The notes: a model not told the origin generated them from the letters alone. Shown: positions 18,620-27,956, counted from the first letter of the stretch. The stretch: DNA of 64,000 bases from DAOVXM01 sp963746255 (GCA_963746255.1 CAVVAJ010000001.1:310001-374000); one strand, 5' to 3'. Translations and numbers: made by a program.

Positions 18620-19072
18620 TTAATGGATATTTATTGATTTCGTCCAAGGGCACACAGCCAAGCAGACCTTGCACCCTTCATCTCCCAGGTAGGCCTGGAT
18701 GTCGAGAACATCTGCTCTGCACTCGGGCTGACCGTCGAAATGTGCCAGGGTCAGCGCACCTTTTGGGCATTTGTCGATGCACAGGGAACACTGCCCGCAC
18801 CGGTTGGGGATCGGTTCGTCAGCCTGTATATCCATATCCGTCAGCACCGCCATCCAGTGGTGAACTGGTCCGTACTCGGGGAAAATGATCAGCAGGGAAC
18901 GTCCCTGCCAGCCAAGACTGGCTCCTTTGGCCAGTCCCTTCACTGAGAGCAATCCCATGCGATGGAATGGATAGAATTCATCTTCTGTGTGGATGATCAA
19001 CCCCGGATAGCGCTTCTCTTCCAGGTAGGTAAAAACGTCGATACCGCTTTTTCCTAATTTTCGCATCAACAT
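18620..19072 (-). CDS. Short COG1600/QueG-like 4Fe-4S protein
   Basis: A 150-residue protein behind a strong aggaggg ribosome-binding site. It has the KGLAKGASLGWQGRSLLI segment shared with epoxyqueuosine reductase and related COG1600 proteins, then two cysteine clusters, CGQCSLCIDKCP and CKVCLAVCPW, predicted to bind two [4Fe-4S] clusters. Full QueG has more than 300 residues including a cobalamin-binding N-terminal domain that is absent here, so tRNA modification is unlikely. It may be an electron-transfer or orphan remnant form. It sits in the long minus-strand run. Confidence 0.7.
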   Translation of the reverse strand: MLMRKLGKSGIDVFTYLEEKRYPGLIIHTEDEFYPFHRMGLLSVKGLAKGASLGWQGRSLLIIFPEYGPVHHWMAVLTDMDIQADEPIPNRCGQCSLCIDKCPKGALTLAHFDGQPECRADVLDIQAYLGDEGCKVCLAVCPWTKSINIH

Positions 19073-19095
19073 GTCAATTCCCTCCTAAACGATAG

Positions 19096-20260
19096 TTACA
19101 AGGAAAGACCACTAGGATATGGAATATCATCCGGCAGGGGAATGCGCGGTACCAACTTCATGCCGAATAAGAACCGCAACAGGTTGGATCGGCGTACCAG
19201 GAATTCGTACATACTCAGTGTCAGGAAAAAAGAAGGGAGGGCAATCGCCAGATATTTGAGCAAGTCGGGGATTTGCCGCTGCACCACAAAAAATCCAACT
19301 AACAGAAGCACGGGCTGGTGAAGGATGTAGAACGGCAGCACCGCCTGGTTTGCGTATCCCAGGAAGGGTGAAGAAAAATTCAAGTGCTGGCGGGCAAAAC
19401 CGAGAAAGGCCAGGATCGTGAACCAGACAACGATATCGTCGTGGTCTTGAGTGGCGAAGAAAAGCACCGTGGAGGCGAGGGCACCTGCACATGAGAACCA
19501 GCGCTGGCGCTGGATGCTCTCCCCCAAACGTTCGTTGGAAACGAGCAGGAAGCCAGATAAGAAGAAAGTAAAGTACCTACCAAGCGGCCAGCCAAATATG
19601 TCTTTGCCCAGCAAGCTTTCAGGGTCTAGCAGTTTCCAGGATAGGATAGCAGCCAGTGCCAGGATATAGATCGCTCCCGGGGCTGACAGATAATCTCCCA
19701 GTTTACTCACTAGCCGCTTGCCATTTTCCCTCCTCAATAACAGGATGAATGGCAGAAAAACAATGCTAAAGATGAACAGAACCCCAAGATACCACAGGTG
19801 CAATCCCATCCAGGCAAAGTTGCCTCCAAGGCGATAGAGGCCTTCGAAATAATGAGGCAGGAATGCCCAGAAAGAACCGCTGAAATCACCATGCGATATA
19901 CGCTCCAGGTAAATCTGCAGGATGGAATGGGTGAAAATACCAACAAGCAGGGGCACCAACAAGCGCAGAACCTTGTCCTGGATAAATTTTTCGGCCGGTT
20001 TGTTTTTCATCGATTTCGAAGAACACACTCGCCCCGGAAACCACAAAAATGAGCGGCATCATCCAGCATTCCAGGTAGTTCGCCAGATTCTCGATAGCCA
20101 GGTAAGTTGTGGGGTTCTTGACATGCCAGTCTTCGATAGTGAAGAAGCGCAGGCTGTGGAAAAAGAAGACCGTGAACATCACCAGAACTCGCAGCCAGTC
20201 GATGTCGTAGCGGCGGGTTATCGTTTTGGGAGGCTTGGATTTTTTTATTTTTTCGGTCAT
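19096..20260 (-). CDS. Acyltransferase family 3 membrane protein (frameshifted)
   Basis: Two overlapping open frames join into one gene. The first (20260 to about 20005) begins with the acyltransferase-3 hallmark YDIDWLRVLVMFTVFFFHSLRF and includes VVSGASVFF. The second continues KFIQDKVLRLLVPLLVG through about nine further helices to 19096. The frame change falls in a run of A/T at 20003-20007. The family (OafA/MdoC-like) O-acylates sugars or glycans at the membrane. Without the indel the protein would have about 385 residues, normal for the family. It lies between a CPBP protease and the Fe-S protein in the minus-strand run. Confidence 0.75.
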
Positions 20261-20310
20261 GATTTTGCACCTTCAAGTTTTCTTTACCGGGATGGCATCA
20301 GGTTAATCAG

Positions 20311-21201
20311 TTATCCAACTGGGTCATTGCTTGATAATTCGTCGAAGACAAACATTTTTCTTGAAACCATACTGATCACTATGACCAACATGGTCAAGGT
20401 CAGCCCCAGGTTGGCAAGCGTCTGGTTTTGTATGATCACGAAGTATGAAAGTGAAGCAGCGGCATTGTTCATGGTGATGTGAGCTATGGAGGTAACGAAC
20501 ACACTTCCGCTTTTAACATATGTATACGCCAGGTAAGCGAACATGCACACCGATCCGACCGCCAGGATGAGATAGTTCAAGATGGAAACCCATACCGGCA
20601 CTTCAACCGTCTGAGGGTTCATGAACTGGATGGGGATATGCCAGGCAAACCAGATCAACCCACCGATGATGAACCCGACCCGAGGATTGATCTGGTAGAG
20701 GGCAGGGAACATAAACCCGCGGTGGCCGAATTCCTCCCCAAAACCAGTGATGAGTCCCGGCATGATGTTGAAAACGGTCAACCCGCCGATGGTGAAAATC
20801 CACAGCATCATCTGGGGAGAGAAACCAGGAGGCAGGGTGTCCGTTATATCCTGACCAGTAGCTGCTAACTGCTCAGCTAATCTCTCCAGGAAGACCTGCC
20901 CGGTGAAATCCCAGCGGATTGCGCCAAGCAGGGTGTACATCCCATACGAAAGTGCAGTGATGCCCAGGGCGAGGATCCAAAACTTGAGATAATCCCTGGC
21001 GCGCCCGAACCGCAGGTTGGCATCTTGGAAACGCGGTTTGTAGAAGAACAGTCTAGTGATGAACGCTGCAATTGCAGGCGTCATCATGTAACCTTGCGCC
21101 AGATAGGCTCCCTGCTTCCCCAACATCCGTGCCCCAACGACAAAACCGGCACAAAGGATGACCAGGATGACAAAGTAGATAATCAGAGACTTATGCTTCA
21201 T
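20311..21201 (-). CDS. CPBP family intramembrane metalloprotease
   Basis: The ATG at 21201 follows ggagggagcacatc and is preferred over the ORF start 27 bases upstream, giving 296 residues. There are about eight transmembrane helices. The family motif is GEEFGHRGFM (Glu 156, Glu 157, Arg 161), followed by a motif 2 region GLIWFAWHIPI. This variant resembles the type II CPBP proteases with an IWxxWH segment. It is the second CPBP protein of the run. Possible roles include processing of a prenylated or hydrophobic peptide, or self-protection; the sequence does not decide. Confidence 0.85.
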   Translation of the reverse strand: MKHKSLIIYFVILVILCAGFVVGARMLGKQGAYLAQGYMMTPAIAAFITRLFFYKPRFQDANLRFGRARDYLKFWILALGITALSYGMYTLLGAIRWDFTGQVFLERLAEQLAATGQDITDTLPPGFSPQMMLWIFTIGGLTVFNIMPGLITGFGEEFGHRGFMFPALYQINPRVGFIIGGLIWFAWHIPIQFMNPQTVEVPVWVSILNYLILAVGSVCMFAYLAYTYVKSGSVFVTSIAHITMNNAAASLSYFVIIQNQTLANLGLTLTMLVIVISMVSRKMFVFDELSSNDPVG

Positions 21202-21231
21202 GATGTGCTCCCTCCAAATCGAAATCAATCA

Positions 21232-22125
21232 TTAGATTGCATTGGCACCCAAAGTCTGTATAACCTGTGAGTTGCCTTTTGATAGGAGCACAACCAGCAA
21301 CCCGGCATGGACGAATGAATCAGCCAAAATCTCCAAGGTGTGCGGGATGCGAACCGCCAGGGGCATATAGTATGCTCCCAGCATATACAGGAAACCAACC
21401 AGGACGAACAGGGCTGTTCCCAGATTCATTAACAGGCTCCACTTCGATCGTTGCCAAAGGATGACGATCGGCAGACAGGCCAGCAGAAACAACAGGCTGC
21501 GCACCGAAAGAACGAGGAGTATCTCTTCCTGGCTGGGCAACCGGAGACCATACATACTTTCCTGGAAATATTGAGAAGTCAAGGGCGCGACCAAAGAGCC
21601 AAATGCGAGATAAATGGGCACGAAGACGACCGCACTGACCGCAAGACGCCATATCCACGCGCGGGTTTTGCAGCTATCAAAGTACGCTTTTACCAGCGCC
21701 ACAAAGCTAGTCCCTTTTTCACTTGGCGGGAAGAACCATGCCACAGCAAACCCGCAGAAAATGCAAGCGGGCAAAAAAGAGACTGTAGTAAAAATTGCCC
21801 CCTCCACAGTCGTGTTTGTAAAGGCCAGAGATTCAATAGCCGTATTCAGGGTATAGACTGCCCAGGTGAAGAAGAAAAGGGTTACAGCCCGTGCCAGCAA
21901 CCCGCCGCCAAGCCCTCTCCCGATCAGGACGAGGGTTAGAGCCAGGAGTGGGCTTTCCAGCAGCAAGATTAGAAAAGCCAGGTTGCCATCCACGCCTTCA
22001 GGCATGTGAGGTGGCTGTAATCCCAGGAATGTCACGATCATACCGCCAGCAATCGAGCCCAGGATAAAAGCCAGGCTGCAGAGGAGTAGCTTTACAAGGC
22101 TGGTAAAGAATTGTTTACCGGTCAT
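21232..22125 (-). CDS. Polytopic membrane protein, unknown function
   Basis: About 297 residues with eight hydrophobic helices. The open frame begins at 22134, but that ATG abuts the aaggagg site directly; the next ATG at 22125 is spaced 9 bases from it and is the better start. No known family is recognised. It is 15 bases below the 90-residue gene and 30 bases above the CPBP gene, which indicates a single transcript. Confidence 0.65.
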   Translation of the reverse strand: MTGKQFFTSLVKLLLCSLAFILGSIAGGMIVTFLGLQPPHMPEGVDGNLAFLILLLESPLLALTLVLIGRGLGGGLLARAVTLFFFTWAVYTLNTAIESLAFTNTTVEGAIFTTVSFLPACIFCGFAVAWFFPPSEKGTSFVALVKAYFDSCKTRAWIWRLAVSAVVFVPIYLAFGSLVAPLTSQYFQESMYGLRLPSQEEILLVLSVRSLLFLLACLPIVILWQRSKWSLLMNLGTALFVLVGFLYMLGAYYMPLAVRIPHTLEILADSFVHAGLLVVLLSKGNSQVIQTLGANAI

Positions 22126-22139
22126 CCAATTCATCCTCC

Positions 22140-22412
22140 TTAAAATTCAACCTCATTATGGTTAGACTTTGATTCAACACGAGATACGGATATCAGTTTC
22201 AGATTCATGTCGCGAATTTTTGCCAACAATCCATGTAGCGCCGTTTGGTCTTGAAGCAGACAAGTCAGCACGGTGTCTCCGGTCGGCGTAGTGGTTACAC
22301 TAGAGCACCCAAGCCACTCCGACCAGGTGGGGTCGAGAATCCCTTGGATGTGGATTTCATAAGGTTCTGGCATGATGTCGGGTGAGATTTTCTTTGTTGA
22401 ATCTTCAGACAT
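22140..22412 (-). CDS. Small conserved protein (LuxR-neighbourhood type)
   Basis: A 90-residue soluble protein with the pattern YEIHIQGILDPTWSEWLG, TGDTVLTCLLQDQTALHGLL and KIRDMNLKLISV. Very similar short proteins occur in Chloroflexota and Actinobacteria next to membrane proteins and large LuxR regulators; as far as I recall the family has no assigned function. The alternating beta/helix pattern suggests a small alpha/beta sandwich. It is second in the operon that starts at 22667. Confidence 0.65.
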   Translation of the reverse strand: MSEDSTKKISPDIMPEPYEIHIQGILDPTWSEWLGCSSVTTTPTGDTVLTCLLQDQTALHGLLAKIRDMNLKLISVSRVESKSNHNEVEF

Positions 22413-22427
22413 TATCTATTACCTGCA

Positions 22428-22667
22428 TTACGATTCTGTTTCAGTGCAGCAGGGATTGACAATGCGATATTGCTCGATGGGGGTTTCTTCTCTTTTGCTT
22501 TTTTCAGGCATCCGTGCCTGGACCCACTCGATGATTTTCGAACCGAAGCTGCGGTAGCCTGGTCGGCTTTTGAGTTCTGATTTGATCAGCCATTTCTGTT
22601 TTGCCTGTTCATGTAATTCTCTGTACCGCAGCTGGCTAAGTAGAAACAGTATTTCTGGATGATTCAC
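22428..22667 (-). CDS. Small basic hypothetical protein, first gene of the minus-strand operon
   Basis: The GTG at 22667 lies 8 bases after aaaggag and gives 79 residues (MNHPEILFLLSQLRYRELHEQ); the longer frame from 22700 has no good start. The N-terminal half is a predicted amphipathic helix rich in Leu, Glu and Gln, followed by a basic middle and a Cys-Cys pair near the end. The family is not recognised. A promoter candidate lies at 22704-22731, so this is probably the first gene of the operon. Confidence 0.55.
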   Translation of the reverse strand: MNHPEILFLLSQLRYRELHEQAKQKWLIKSELKSRPGYRSFGSKIIEWVQARMPEKSKREETPIEQYRIVNPCCTETES

Positions 22668-22703
22668 AGGGTATTCTCCTTTCCATATGTGATTTATCAT
22701 AAG

Positions 22704-22750
22704 ATTATCTGTAAACCATAGGGGTTGTCATGTATTGAAAGTTGTATTCA
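22704..22750 (-). promoter_or_regulatory. Operon promoter with upstream direct repeats
   Basis: On the minus strand, atgaca (22726-22731) and gataat (22704-22709) form a sigma70-type -35/-10 pair with a 16-base spacer. Immediately upstream of the -35, two direct repeats of tgtattNa (+ strand 22731-22738 and 22743-22750, period 12) are placed where an activator such as the neighbouring LuxR/MalT-type protein could bind. Binding is inference. Confidence 0.45.
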
Positions 22751-22792
22751 GGGTTTATTTCGGTTCTTAGTGCTGTTAGAGGAGAAACAAAA

Positions 22793-22829
22793 ATCGCTAG
22801 TTCTTCGAGCAACTCGAAAAACTAGCGAT
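22793..22829 (-). terminator. Intrinsic terminator of the LuxR/MalT-type gene
   Basis: The arms atcgctagtt (22793-22802) and aactagcgat (22820-22829) pair perfectly, with an inner ttcgag/ctcgaa stem. On the minus strand the hairpin is followed by a T-rich tract (tttttgttt). It lies 21 bases after the regulator's stop codon, so the regulator is transcribed separately from the operon below it. Confidence 0.85.
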
Positions 22830-22850
22830 CTATTGATCAGAAAAGGGGTC

Positions 22851-25541
22851 TTAATCCAATATGTGCACAGCTCGGGCTCGTGCTACACACTCCGTCCGGT
22901 GTTTAACATCAAGTTTGTTATATATGTTAAATATATGCCGCTTGACGGTGCCCAAAGCGATCACCAGCTCATTGGCGATTTCCTGGTTCGATTTACCAGC
23001 AGCAAGCAGAAGCAAGACTTCCATTTCACGCTCGCTGAGGGGGGCAATGAAAGGTTGCTCAATCGATTGGGGTTGTCCTGACTTTTCACCGAAAGCTGCC
23101 AGCAGTGTTCGGGCATAAGAAAGTAGAGTCATGTCTTTTAATACTGAGGCCGCTGATTTCAAGAGCGCCTGCATCGGCTCACCATAATCCAGAAATATCC
23201 GTATGTAGCCCTCAGGTTCAGCCAGGGAGAAGGCATTTTTAAGTCGGTCTACCGCCTGTGGAAAATCCTTGCGCTGGTGCCATACCAGTGCCTGTAAAAT
23301 AAAAGCCTCCAGCAGGCTGCTAATATTATTACTGGCTCTTGATGCGGTTTCAATCCAATCGAGAAGGTCCAAGGCTTCATCACACCTGTCAAGCTTAGTT
23401 AGTATATAGGCGCATTGGATGGCATCTATACTTCGCTCATATCCCAGTCTGTCATCTCTAGCCAGTTCTAGTGAGTTTATCCAGGCAACGGCATCGGGCA
23501 AACGACCAGTGTCACACTGCAGCCTAGCAATATGGGCTTCCGACTGACTGGCAAACAGCGTAAGGTTATCTCGTCTAGCTGTGGTTACAATCTGGTGCAG
23601 TTCTTTTACCGCACCTTGGCAATCACCTCTAGCGCACTTTATTTTGGCGCTTAAAGGGCTTGACCAAAGCAAATTGACGAAGAAGCCGGCTTCCTCGATC
23701 AATTTCATCCCCTTGCTAAGATATTGTTCTGCATTGACTAAATCATTCCATTCATAAAATAGTTCTGCCATGCTGTTATAGATAATGTTATAGGGCGGTT
23801 CGGAGGCCTGACCGTGTTCGCGGGCATATCCCAGGGCCTGCTGATAGGTTTCCAGGGCATCGTGCAGCCGTCCCTGCATTTTGTATGTAGAAGCCAGGTA
23901 CCGGAAAGCATTGGCGCAGACGCTAGAATTTCCACTTCGCCGGGCTATCTGAAGAGTTTCAATGCTCACTTGAAGCAGCCTGTTGATCTCACCCATTTCC
24001 TGGCATGCAAAACTCAGGGCGAAATAGGCTGCCGAAAGCGTGATTAATTCGTCTTTTGGAATAGATTGGATTGCCGATTCTGCCAATTGTATTGCCTGGG
24101 AATACGCGCATTTTTGGGTAGCAACCAATGACTTTAATACATTTGTTTCAGCGACCAGAGATTGATATTCAGAACTTTCTACTTGAAATTCCCCTGATTG
24201 AAGTAATTCATCAATCATTTTATGTGTGATCCTAACCTGGGTTTCAGTATCTGCCACATTTCCCATCGACCACAGCATCCATCCATTAATCAAGCTAAGC
24301 CGTGGAGCAGCACGTATGATCGAGCCCGGGATTTGCTGGAGAGACTTCAGATTTGCTGGTAAATTGTACAGACTGATCCACTCCTGCCAATATTTGTAAA
24401 ACAACTGCGATGCGAGAGTGAAATCATTGGCAGAAAGAGCGTGATCCAATGCAAGTCTCGTAAGATGATTTTTCTCATACCATTCAGCCGCCTGCTGGTG
24501 CATTTGTGCTATATCATTGGCAAAGTTGCTTCGCAACTGCTTCTGAAGCACTTCATTAAAAAGATGGTGGTAGCGGTACCAGCACCGCTCATCGTCCAAC
24601 GGGATAAGGAAGAGATTGGATTGAGCCAAGAACTCCAGCGTCGCCTGTCCATCCGTGCGTCCGGTTAGAGCGTCACACAATGCTCCAGTTAGCCATTCCA
24701 GAATTGATGTTTTAAGCAGGAACTCACGCACGGATTTCGGTTGGCGATTGAGAACTTCCTCGACCAGATAATCCAAGATGTAATAGTGGCTTCCGGTGAA
24801 GGCGGTAATAAAACCACTTACATCTTCTCTGCCTTGTATAGATAGCGCTGACAGTTGTAAACCGGTAATCCAGCCTTCGGTGCGAGATTCAAGGGCTGTG
24901 ATCTCTTCCGCAGAAAGCTCTAAATCCATTGTATCGTTCAGGAAAGCAGCCGTTTCCTCTGAATTGAAATTCAAATCCCGGGTGCGGATTTCAGTTAGCT
25001 GCCCGCGCGCACGCATGCGCGAGAGTTGCAATGGTGGATCGGCGCGGGTCAACAGCACAAGATGCATGTGCGGCGGCAGGTGTTCTAGCAAAAATTCGAT
25101 CCCCCGGTAAATTTCTGGGGCAGTGATGACATGAACATCGTCCAAAGCCAATACGAAATCCTTGTAGAAAGCGCTTAGATCGTTGATCAGGACAGTTAGA
25201 AGGGATTCGATGGGTGGTAGTTGGGGAGATTCCAACAACGCGAGTGCATCACCCCCCAGACCCGGTTGGAGGGCATCCAGCGCTGAAATTAGGTACAACC
25301 AGAAACGTGCCGGGTCGTTATCGCTTGCTTCCAGGGAGAGCCAAGATACCGGTGTGTTACTGCCTTGCCTGACACGCCATTCACCCATGAGAGTAGTCTT
25401 CCCATACCCAGCAGGTGCAGCGATTAATGTTAACGGACCCCGCAAGCCCTCGTTTAACAACTCTACAAGCCGTGGGCGCGACACCAGGTTGGGGCGAACA
25501 GGCGGAAAATAGAGTTTGGTGGTGAGTAGAGTGATCATCAT
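22851..25541 (-). CDS. LuxR family ATP-dependent (MalT-like, STAND) transcriptional regulator
   Basis: An 896-residue regulator. The N terminus TTKLYFPPVRPNLVSRPRL and Walker A APAGYGKTT (about 42-50), Walker B-like FVLALDDVHV (about 129-138), a winged-helix region, a long helical TPR-like middle (about 340-780) and a C-terminal LuxR HTH (LSEREMEVLLLLAAGKSNQEI, from about 833) give the full MalT architecture. Such proteins are ATP- and ligand-dependent activators. It ends at a strong terminator and is followed by a promoter with direct repeats that drives the minus-strand run, its most likely target. The inducer is unknown. Confidence 0.9.
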   Translation of the reverse strand: MMITLLTTKLYFPPVRPNLVSRPRLVELLNEGLRGPLTLIAAPAGYGKTTLMGEWRVRQGSNTPVSWLSLEASDNDPARFWLYLISALDALQPGLGGDALALLESPQLPPIESLLTVLINDLSAFYKDFVLALDDVHVITAPEIYRGIEFLLEHLPPHMHLVLLTRADPPLQLSRMRARGQLTEIRTRDLNFNSEETAAFLNDTMDLELSAEEITALESRTEGWITGLQLSALSIQGREDVSGFITAFTGSHYYILDYLVEEVLNRQPKSVREFLLKTSILEWLTGALCDALTGRTDGQATLEFLAQSNLFLIPLDDERCWYRYHHLFNEVLQKQLRSNFANDIAQMHQQAAEWYEKNHLTRLALDHALSANDFTLASQLFYKYWQEWISLYNLPANLKSLQQIPGSIIRAAPRLSLINGWMLWSMGNVADTETQVRITHKMIDELLQSGEFQVESSEYQSLVAETNVLKSLVATQKCAYSQAIQLAESAIQSIPKDELITLSAAYFALSFACQEMGEINRLLQVSIETLQIARRSGNSSVCANAFRYLASTYKMQGRLHDALETYQQALGYAREHGQASEPPYNIIYNSMAELFYEWNDLVNAEQYLSKGMKLIEEAGFFVNLLWSSPLSAKIKCARGDCQGAVKELHQIVTTARRDNLTLFASQSEAHIARLQCDTGRLPDAVAWINSLELARDDRLGYERSIDAIQCAYILTKLDRCDEALDLLDWIETASRASNNISSLLEAFILQALVWHQRKDFPQAVDRLKNAFSLAEPEGYIRIFLDYGEPMQALLKSAASVLKDMTLLSYARTLLAAFGEKSGQPQSIEQPFIAPLSEREMEVLLLLAAGKSNQEIANELVIALGTVKRHIFNIYNKLDVKHRTECVARARAVHILD

Positions 25542-25900
25542 CCGGGATTTCTTTGCGAAGTGATTACCATCCTTATTTTACATGATTTATGAATGTCAAA
25601 TTGTCTTTTCAACCCTGAGATCTGGGGAAAAGCAAACTTCACAGACATCAGTATGTACACCAGCATTGCTTAACGGTTCCAGATGTGAGAATTATCATTC
25701 TGAAAAGGTAATTCCTTCGAAACCCATTACCCCGTTGATTATTTCACCCCAAAATCAACGGGGAAGGCGGTTCAGAAGAGGTCCGCTACGAGTCGCTAAT
25801 CACTGATGACCGGGTCTCGCGGCCGCGTCTTTTCGACCAACTGGATTCTAATCCTCCCCAAACTGGCAATGGAGAACATTCTACTCGCACACCAGGGGCG
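25542..25900. other. Intergenic stretch with hairpin
   Basis: No gene is recognised. A perfect 11-bp inverted repeat (ccccgttgatt 25730-25740 and aatcaacgggg 25753-25763, 12-base loop) could end transcription of the membrane gene at 25901-27220, but no U-tract follows. The region should also hold the promoter of the LuxR/MalT-type gene. Confidence 0.5.
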
Positions 25901-27220
25901 CTATCGGAATAACAACGGGATAAACATCACTAAGAACAATCCCCAAACAAGGTAGGCATTGGTCGCTAGACTGAAGACCGATTGCAACGATTCAATCCAT
26001 TTCTTCTGACCATCTTTGAATTGCTTGTAAATCAGCCAGAACAGGATGCCAATATTGATGCTATTCCAGCCGATGATGGTTAATCGGTTAATCGTCAGCT
26101 CGCCTTCAACGGTGCGATAGACCGTTGCGGATAACGCATAGATACTGATCAACCCGGCTAAGATAGCCACTGTGATGAGGCCAATTCGCAGCCACTTCTG
26201 AAGCGGGGCAGAGAGATCGCCTCCCCGGATTGGGGTAGCACCCAGTAGCAGCCCCATAATGGCAAAGAGCATCAGGTTGTAGACAATCAATACATCCCGG
26301 TTATTAAATGGCTCCAGGAAATTAAAGGGGATCACGAAAATATAGATCACCAGCACCCCCAGGGTCAGCGGGAGCAGCAAACGCATCATCGTGGCGATGA
26401 ACTTGCTCAGCCCCTGCTCAAAATCCTGCTCTGCTGGAGCTGCAGTTGGATCATAAACACTGGCAACTGCCAAAACTGGCAGCAAGCCAAATCCACCCGC
26501 GAAGATCAGCCGCATCCAGATATCGGGTAGTGTGATACTCAACGCCTGGAACATGCCAATCGTGATACCTCCTAAGGCTACTCCAGCAATCAGGTACAAT
26601 CCAGCCGTGATCATCACTTCGATGGATTTGATCATGAAAGCAAACCGATCTTCCCTACTGGATTTAAATCCTAGTACCGAGATCCCCAAGGCAATCCAGC
26701 ACAACAAAGGTATGTGAATGGCTGCCAGATCAAGGTAGTGGTTGATTTTCCAGGAAACACCCAGACCTGGCGCTAATAACATCGCATAAGCTGTCATCGC
26801 TAATAATCCCAAGCCTAACGCCACCGCTCGCACCTGGTTACGCTTCGCTGTGACCGTCAAAAAGACCAGCGCGCTCATCGTCGCGATCGGCGACCACCAT
26901 AGAATCAGGACGGGAAGATGGTCCAGATAAATTAGATTCTCAAAATCAGAGAGCGCCCAGAAGATCAAACCGGTCAAGATGCTTAGTGGAACCGCCAAAA
27001 CCCAGTTAACCCCTCGGCTGGGTGTTAACGTGGTTTCTTCCTTTTGTTGCAAGCGGTAAAACCAGGCCGCGTAGAGCAGGTTGTCGGGTGTTTCTTGGTA
27101 ACAGGTCAGCAAGGCTGACTGGAAAACCTCGCTATTGCCTTCTTTCAGAGCAGCCTGGTAGAGCTGCTCTAATTTTTGAGGATCATTTTTTGCGTTCTGA
27201 ATTTCTGGGACGAGGTACAT
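25901..27220 (-). CDS. Large polytopic membrane protein, unknown function
   Basis: A 439-residue protein behind a ggaggttgct site. A soluble N-terminal helical segment of about 65 residues (QKLEQLYQAALKEGN, TPR-like) precedes ten or eleven transmembrane helices. The RLTIIGWNSINIGILFW segment near residue 385 is reminiscent of DUF4153-type proteins, but the match is too slight to assert. It is probably monocistronic: an inverted repeat, tggctca/tgagcca (27261-27279), sits in its leader and could be an operator. Confidence 0.6.
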   Translation of the reverse strand: MYLVPEIQNAKNDPQKLEQLYQAALKEGNSEVFQSALLTCYQETPDNLLYAAWFYRLQQKEETTLTPSRGVNWVLAVPLSILTGLIFWALSDFENLIYLDHLPVLILWWSPIATMSALVFLTVTAKRNQVRAVALGLGLLAMTAYAMLLAPGLGVSWKINHYLDLAAIHIPLLCWIALGISVLGFKSSREDRFAFMIKSIEVMITAGLYLIAGVALGGITIGMFQALSITLPDIWMRLIFAGGFGLLPVLAVASVYDPTAAPAEQDFEQGLSKFIATMMRLLLPLTLGVLVIYIFVIPFNFLEPFNNRDVLIVYNLMLFAIMGLLLGATPIRGGDLSAPLQKWLRIGLITVAILAGLISIYALSATVYRTVEGELTINRLTIIGWNSINIGILFWLIYKQFKDGQKKWIESLQSVFSLATNAYLVWGLFLVMFIPLLFR

Positions 27221-27610
27221 AGCAACCTCCAGCTGAATTGGGCATTTTCACACCAAACACTGGCTCAATCAGTGAGCCAACTCAATCATAGCAATAATAT
27301 ATATGTAATGCAAGCACTCAGGTGCTTAAGTTGCGAGACTAAAGGGTGGATATGTAAGACGATCTATCTTCCAATTCTTCCTTGAATGACCGCCAGCATA
27401 CCCCATCTATGTTCATACAGGATTTGTGAATTTGGTTTTTCAGATTAACGGCATACCGCAGGTGTTCAGATTAAATCCACCTGGCTAGATATTCTTTCAG
27501 ATTGGGATGATCGAGCTGGAAACAAAGTGAGAGGCAGAAAATGTATCACCAGAGAATCCCGGGCGGTGATGCATCTGTCGCCGAAGCTTTCATCATGCAC
27601 AAGATTAATA
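27221..27610. other. Intergenic region between convergently regulated genes
   Basis: About 390 bases. It contains the tggctca-5-tgagcca palindrome (27261-27279) upstream of the membrane gene on the minus strand. Nothing else is recognisable; short open frames here lack good starts. Confidence 0.45.
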
Positions 27611-27640
27611 AAACTGCCCCTACTGATCTTAGTAGGGGCA
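27611..27640 (-). terminator. Intrinsic terminator of the monooxygenase-like gene
   Basis: The arms gcccctact (27616-27624) and agtaggggc (27631-27639) form a 9-bp GC-rich stem with a 6-base loop. Read on the minus strand, a gttttatt tract follows. It lies 30 bases after the stop of the gene at 27670-27939. Confidence 0.85.
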
Positions 27641-27669
27641 TGATCTAACCAAGCTTATTTTACTGGTAT

Positions 27670-27939
27670 TTAAACTTTATTGATGAAATGGATGCTGGGT
27701 TTCCCTTCTACACCTGCTTTTTCCATCGCGGCTCTCAATTCGGGTGATTGGGCGAATTTTTGAGCGTTTTCAAACGAGTCCCAAGTATTAAGAACAGTTA
27801 TGCTGTTGGGATTGTTTTCATCGCGGTAAACCTGGTTTCCAAGTTCGCCGTTGGAGCTGCGCAATTCGTGAGCAGAATCAAATACTTTCTTCCAGGCTGC
27901 ATAGTCTTTTACCTGATGTTGAATTAACATGGTTGCCAT
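27670..27939 (-). CDS. Antibiotic biosynthesis monooxygenase-like (ABM/dimeric alpha-beta barrel) protein
   Basis: An 89-residue protein with the small ferredoxin-like ABM fold: MLIQHQVKDYAAWKKVFDSA first strand-helix, VLNTWDSFENAQKFAQSPELRAAM second helix and a last IHFINKV strand. Members are dimeric, and many have quinone-modifying or unknown roles, so the name does not imply antibiotic synthesis. It has a good ribosome-binding site (aaggagaaac). A tataat box at 28051-28056 on the minus strand may be its -10, and a strong terminator follows the gene. It is monocistronic. Confidence 0.75.
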   Translation of the reverse strand: MATMLIQHQVKDYAAWKKVFDSAHELRSSNGELGNQVYRDENNPNSITVLNTWDSFENAQKFAQSPELRAAMEKAGVEGKPSIHFINKV

Positions 27940-27956
27940 GTTTGTTTCTCCTTCAT

